DNA of 7,101 nucleotides, taken from NCBI GenBank assembly GCA_026645635.1, contig JAPKMV010000171.1, forward strand, positions 1-7,101, written 5' to 3'. Below are positions 5,396 to 7,101 of this stretch, piece after piece. The stretch comes from Caldilineaceae bacterium. Its GTDB lineage: Bacteria > Chloroflexota > Anaerolineae > Caldilineales > Caldilineaceae. Positions within the stretch are counted from its first letter, which is position 1; each line of letters starts with the position of its first letter. The position numbers and the translations under genes are program-made. Under the pieces are notes generated by a model, which was not told the DNA's origin, searched no databases, and saw only the letters and a list, made by a program, of their open reading frames with translations.

Positions 5396-6955
5396 CTAAT
5401 TCGCCAGCGCCTTGTCGTAGATGGTCTGCAGGTCGCTCAGGAACTTGGCGATCTCAGCGTCGATGTCCAGACCAGGCTCACTCTGAAGCAACGTATTGAA
5501 GGTGATCACACGATCTTGCATCTCCAAATAGCCAGGGGTGTAGGCTTCGTTGCTCGGAATGTCAGGATAGTCCATGCCCGCCTTGGCAACGTCCCAGTTG
5601 ACGCCCTGGGGGTACTTTGCATCCAGGTTGGCGAAGAACTGCTCCTGGTCGGCAACCCGTGCCGGCATACCGCCGTAGGCGCCCAACAGTTCCAGCGAGC
5701 CTTCGCCGACGAGGTAGGTCAGCACCTCGAAGGCAGCTTCGGGATTCTTGGTGCCTTTCCAAACGCGGAAGGTGTCGGCGTTCAGGTTGGCCGTGGTGGT
5801 GCCCTCGTAGGACGGTACGACGCCGATGTCCCAACTGTCGCCGGCGGAGCCGATGCAGCAGGTGTACCACAGGTGTGTCAACGCCATCGCGACCTTACCA
5901 CTGTTCCACGGGTTGCCCGCGCCGAACTCTGGACTCTGAATCATCGACAGGGTCGGAATGAACGGCTGATCACCCCACATGCCGTCGTAGTACCACTTCC
6001 AGGCAGCGGCCCAGGCTTCCGGAACCTGCGCGGTCACGCCGTCGTCAGCCACCAGGCGCCCGGCCCGATGGAAGGAGCCAATCGCGCGCAGGTCCTGATA
6101 CTGCGGCACGTAGCCGTACTGTACGATCTTCGTCGCATCGAAGTCGGGATTCTCAACGAATTCGTCGGCGTCGTTGATTTCCAGCGGCGAATTGCCGTCG
6201 ACATCCACCGTGAGCACCTTGGCCAGATTGGTCATGGTCTCGTAGTTCCACTCCAGTTCCGTGCCACCGGGCATGACGTAGGGCGCGCCATATTCCTGGG
6301 GCGGGTAGTTCAGGCCGGCCTCGTCGAACATCTCGCGCTGGTAGTAGACCATGGAGGGGAAGCTGGCGAAGGGCAGACCCACCTGGCCTTCTTCGGTGAT
6401 GAAGAAGTTGACGGAGCTTTCGCCAAACTGGCTCAGATCGTAGCCACTGGATTCAATCAACGGCTTCAGGTCCAACCACTGACCGTAGAAGCTGTTGGCG
6501 CCATTACCACCGACAGGGCCGATGATGTCCGGGCCATTGCCACCAGCGATCTGCGTGGCCAACACATCGCGGGACGCATTGTAGGTGACAATTTCCAGAA
6601 TCAACTGAATTTTGTCCTGCGACGCATTGTACTTGTCGACCACTGCCTGCTGCACCGCAATCTGCTGTGCGTCAGTGCCGCTGCCGAGACCGACATACCA
6701 GCGCACGGGGATGCGGCCTTCCATCACTTCGGCCGGCGCCACCAACACGATCGGCGTCTCGACCGCTTCCGCGGCCGGCGCCTCAGCGGCTGCCTCCTCC
6801 GCCGCAGCGTCCGTCGCTTCCGCCGGTGCAGCCTCGGTCGCGGCTGCTTCCTCGGCCGCCGGGGCCGCCGGCGCTGGCGTAGTGCCGCCACATGCCGCAA
6901 CCAGCATGCTCAGCAGCACCAACAGGGACAGTAGTGTAAACAGTCCTTTACGCAT
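5396..6955 (-). CDS. Lipoprotein extracellular solute-binding protein of the sugar ABC transporter
   Basis: Membrane-anchored receptor that captures sugar and delivers it to the two permeases. It has 519 residues from the ATG at 6955 (MRKGLF). That start has a GAGGAG (6964-6969), puts the signal peptide at the N-terminus and is much better than the in-frame TTG at 7009. The signal peptide ends in lipobox VAAC with Cys22. An Ala/Glu/Pro linker follows (about 25-68), then an SBP_bac_1-type domain. The GKVAMALTHLWYTCC block (about 353-367) aligns by eye with the MalE segment that carries sugar-stacking Trp230. The only cysteines in the folded domain are the adjacent Cys366 and Cys367. The domain ends with a C-terminal helix at EIAKFLSDLQTIYDKALAN. 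It is first in the cluster and ends 119 nt before permease 1 across a hairpin, the usual arrangement for high expression of the receptor. Ligand unknown. Confidence 0.95.
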   Translation of the reverse strand: MRKGLFTLLSLLVLLSMLVAACGGTTPAPAAPAAEEAAATEAAPAEATDAAAEEAAAEAPAAEAVETPIVLVAPAEVMEGRIPVRWYVGLGSGTDAQQIAVQQAVVDKYNASQDKIQLILEIVTYNASRDVLATQIAGGNGPDIIGPVGGNGANSFYGQWLDLKPLIESSGYDLSQFGESSVNFFITEEGQVGLPFASFPSMVYYQREMFDEAGLNYPPQEYGAPYVMPGGTELEWNYETMTNLAKVLTVDVDGNSPLEINDADEFVENPDFDATKIVQYGYVPQYQDLRAIGSFHRAGRLVADDGVTAQVPEAWAAAWKWYYDGMWGDQPFIPTLSMIQSPEFGAGNPWNSGKVAMALTHLWYTCCIGSAGDSWDIGVVPSYEGTTTANLNADTFRVWKGTKNPEAAFEVLTYLVGEGSLELLGAYGGMPARVADQEQFFANLDAKYPQGVNWDVAKAGMDYPDIPSNEAYTPGYLEMQDRVITFNTLLQSEPGLDIDAEIAKFLSDLQTIYDKALAN

Positions 6956-7101
6956 TCTTGTTACTCCTCTTGTTAGGTTGAAACAACTTGCCTCAATACG
7001 ACTCGACAAAAATCAATTGACTGTATTGCTACAGCCTATTGTGGTGATAGCAAACTCAGGCTGACGGCTTCCCTGTCTGACATTCCCGGATTCTGACAGA
7101 A
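6956..7101 (-). promoter_or_regulatory. Leader and probable promoter region of the transport operon
   Basis: The 146 nt before the binding-protein ATG hold a good Shine-Dalgarno site (6964-6969) but no convincing -35/-10 pair. An inverted repeat with 8-nt arms, CTGTCTGA (7073-7080) and TCTGACAG (7092-7099), has one mismatch and an 11-nt spacer; it could be an operator half-site pair. CAATAC (6994-6999) and GTATTG (7023-7028) form a second weak inverted repeat. No regulator gene is visible. The true promoter could lie here or beyond the right edge. Confidence 0.35.

Noticed and set aside
5267..6934. 555-residue open frame on the plus strand opposite the binding-protein gene
   Set aside because: It is antisense to a clear solute-binding protein, has no family motifs or membrane or signal features, and its length is explained by high-GC codon bias keeping the opposite frame open.
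7025..7053. Sigma70 promoter for the operon (TTGCTA with a weak -10 near TAGCAA or AGCAAT)
   Set aside because: The -10 matches consensus at only about half its positions, so it cannot be separated from chance.

Overview
The window is a leftward (minus-strand) carbohydrate-uptake and hydrolysis cluster. In transcription order it holds a lipoprotein solute-binding protein (6955 to 5396), two CUT1-type inner-membrane permeases (5276-4305 and 4291-3197), a lipoprotein clan GH-A glycoside hydrolase that is visibly broken (3183-1772), and, after a 351-bp repeat-bearing gap, a cytoplasmic GH4 glycosidase (1420-122). No ABC ATPase is encoded here, so the transporter probably uses a shared ATPase encoded elsewhere, which is common for CUT1 systems.

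The source looks like a high-GC bacterium of the Chloroflexota (Caldilineae/Anaerolineae type). The hints are two lipoproteins with long low-complexity linkers (Ala/Glu-rich in the binding protein, Pro/Thr-rich in the hydrolase), a MalG-type permease with an extra extracytoplasmic insert, and intergenic palindromes built from 9-10-nt iterations. This is an inference from style; no marker gene is present.

Layout from left to right: a near-perfect 41-bp-arm palindrome (23-113) abuts the 3' end of the GH4 gene. The GH4 gene occupies 122-1420. A gene-free gap (1421-1771) holds two copies of a second, AT-rich palindrome family (1471-1545, 1591-1685) with diverged duplicated flanks. Next come the disrupted hydrolase (1772-3183) and the two permeases with 13-nt junctions. 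A 119-nt gap with a GC-rich hairpin that pairs fully only in the minus-strand transcript separates permease 1 from the binding-protein gene. The leader of the binding-protein gene runs off the right edge.

Proposed working: an exported hydrolase trims a polysaccharide or glycoside outside the cell, the binding protein and permeases import the products, and the GH4 enzyme cleaves them in the cytoplasm. The hydrolase carries an in-frame stop and a frame change between its two catalytic glutamates, so in this genome (or this assembly) the extracellular step may be lost.

I do not see a wholly new system. The most notable points are the lesion in the hydrolase, the two palindrome families sharing one architecture on either side of the GH4 gene, a vicinal Cys-Cys pair at the predicted sugar site of the binding protein, and the pairing of a 6-phospho-glycosidase-like GH4 with a non-phosphorylating transporter.
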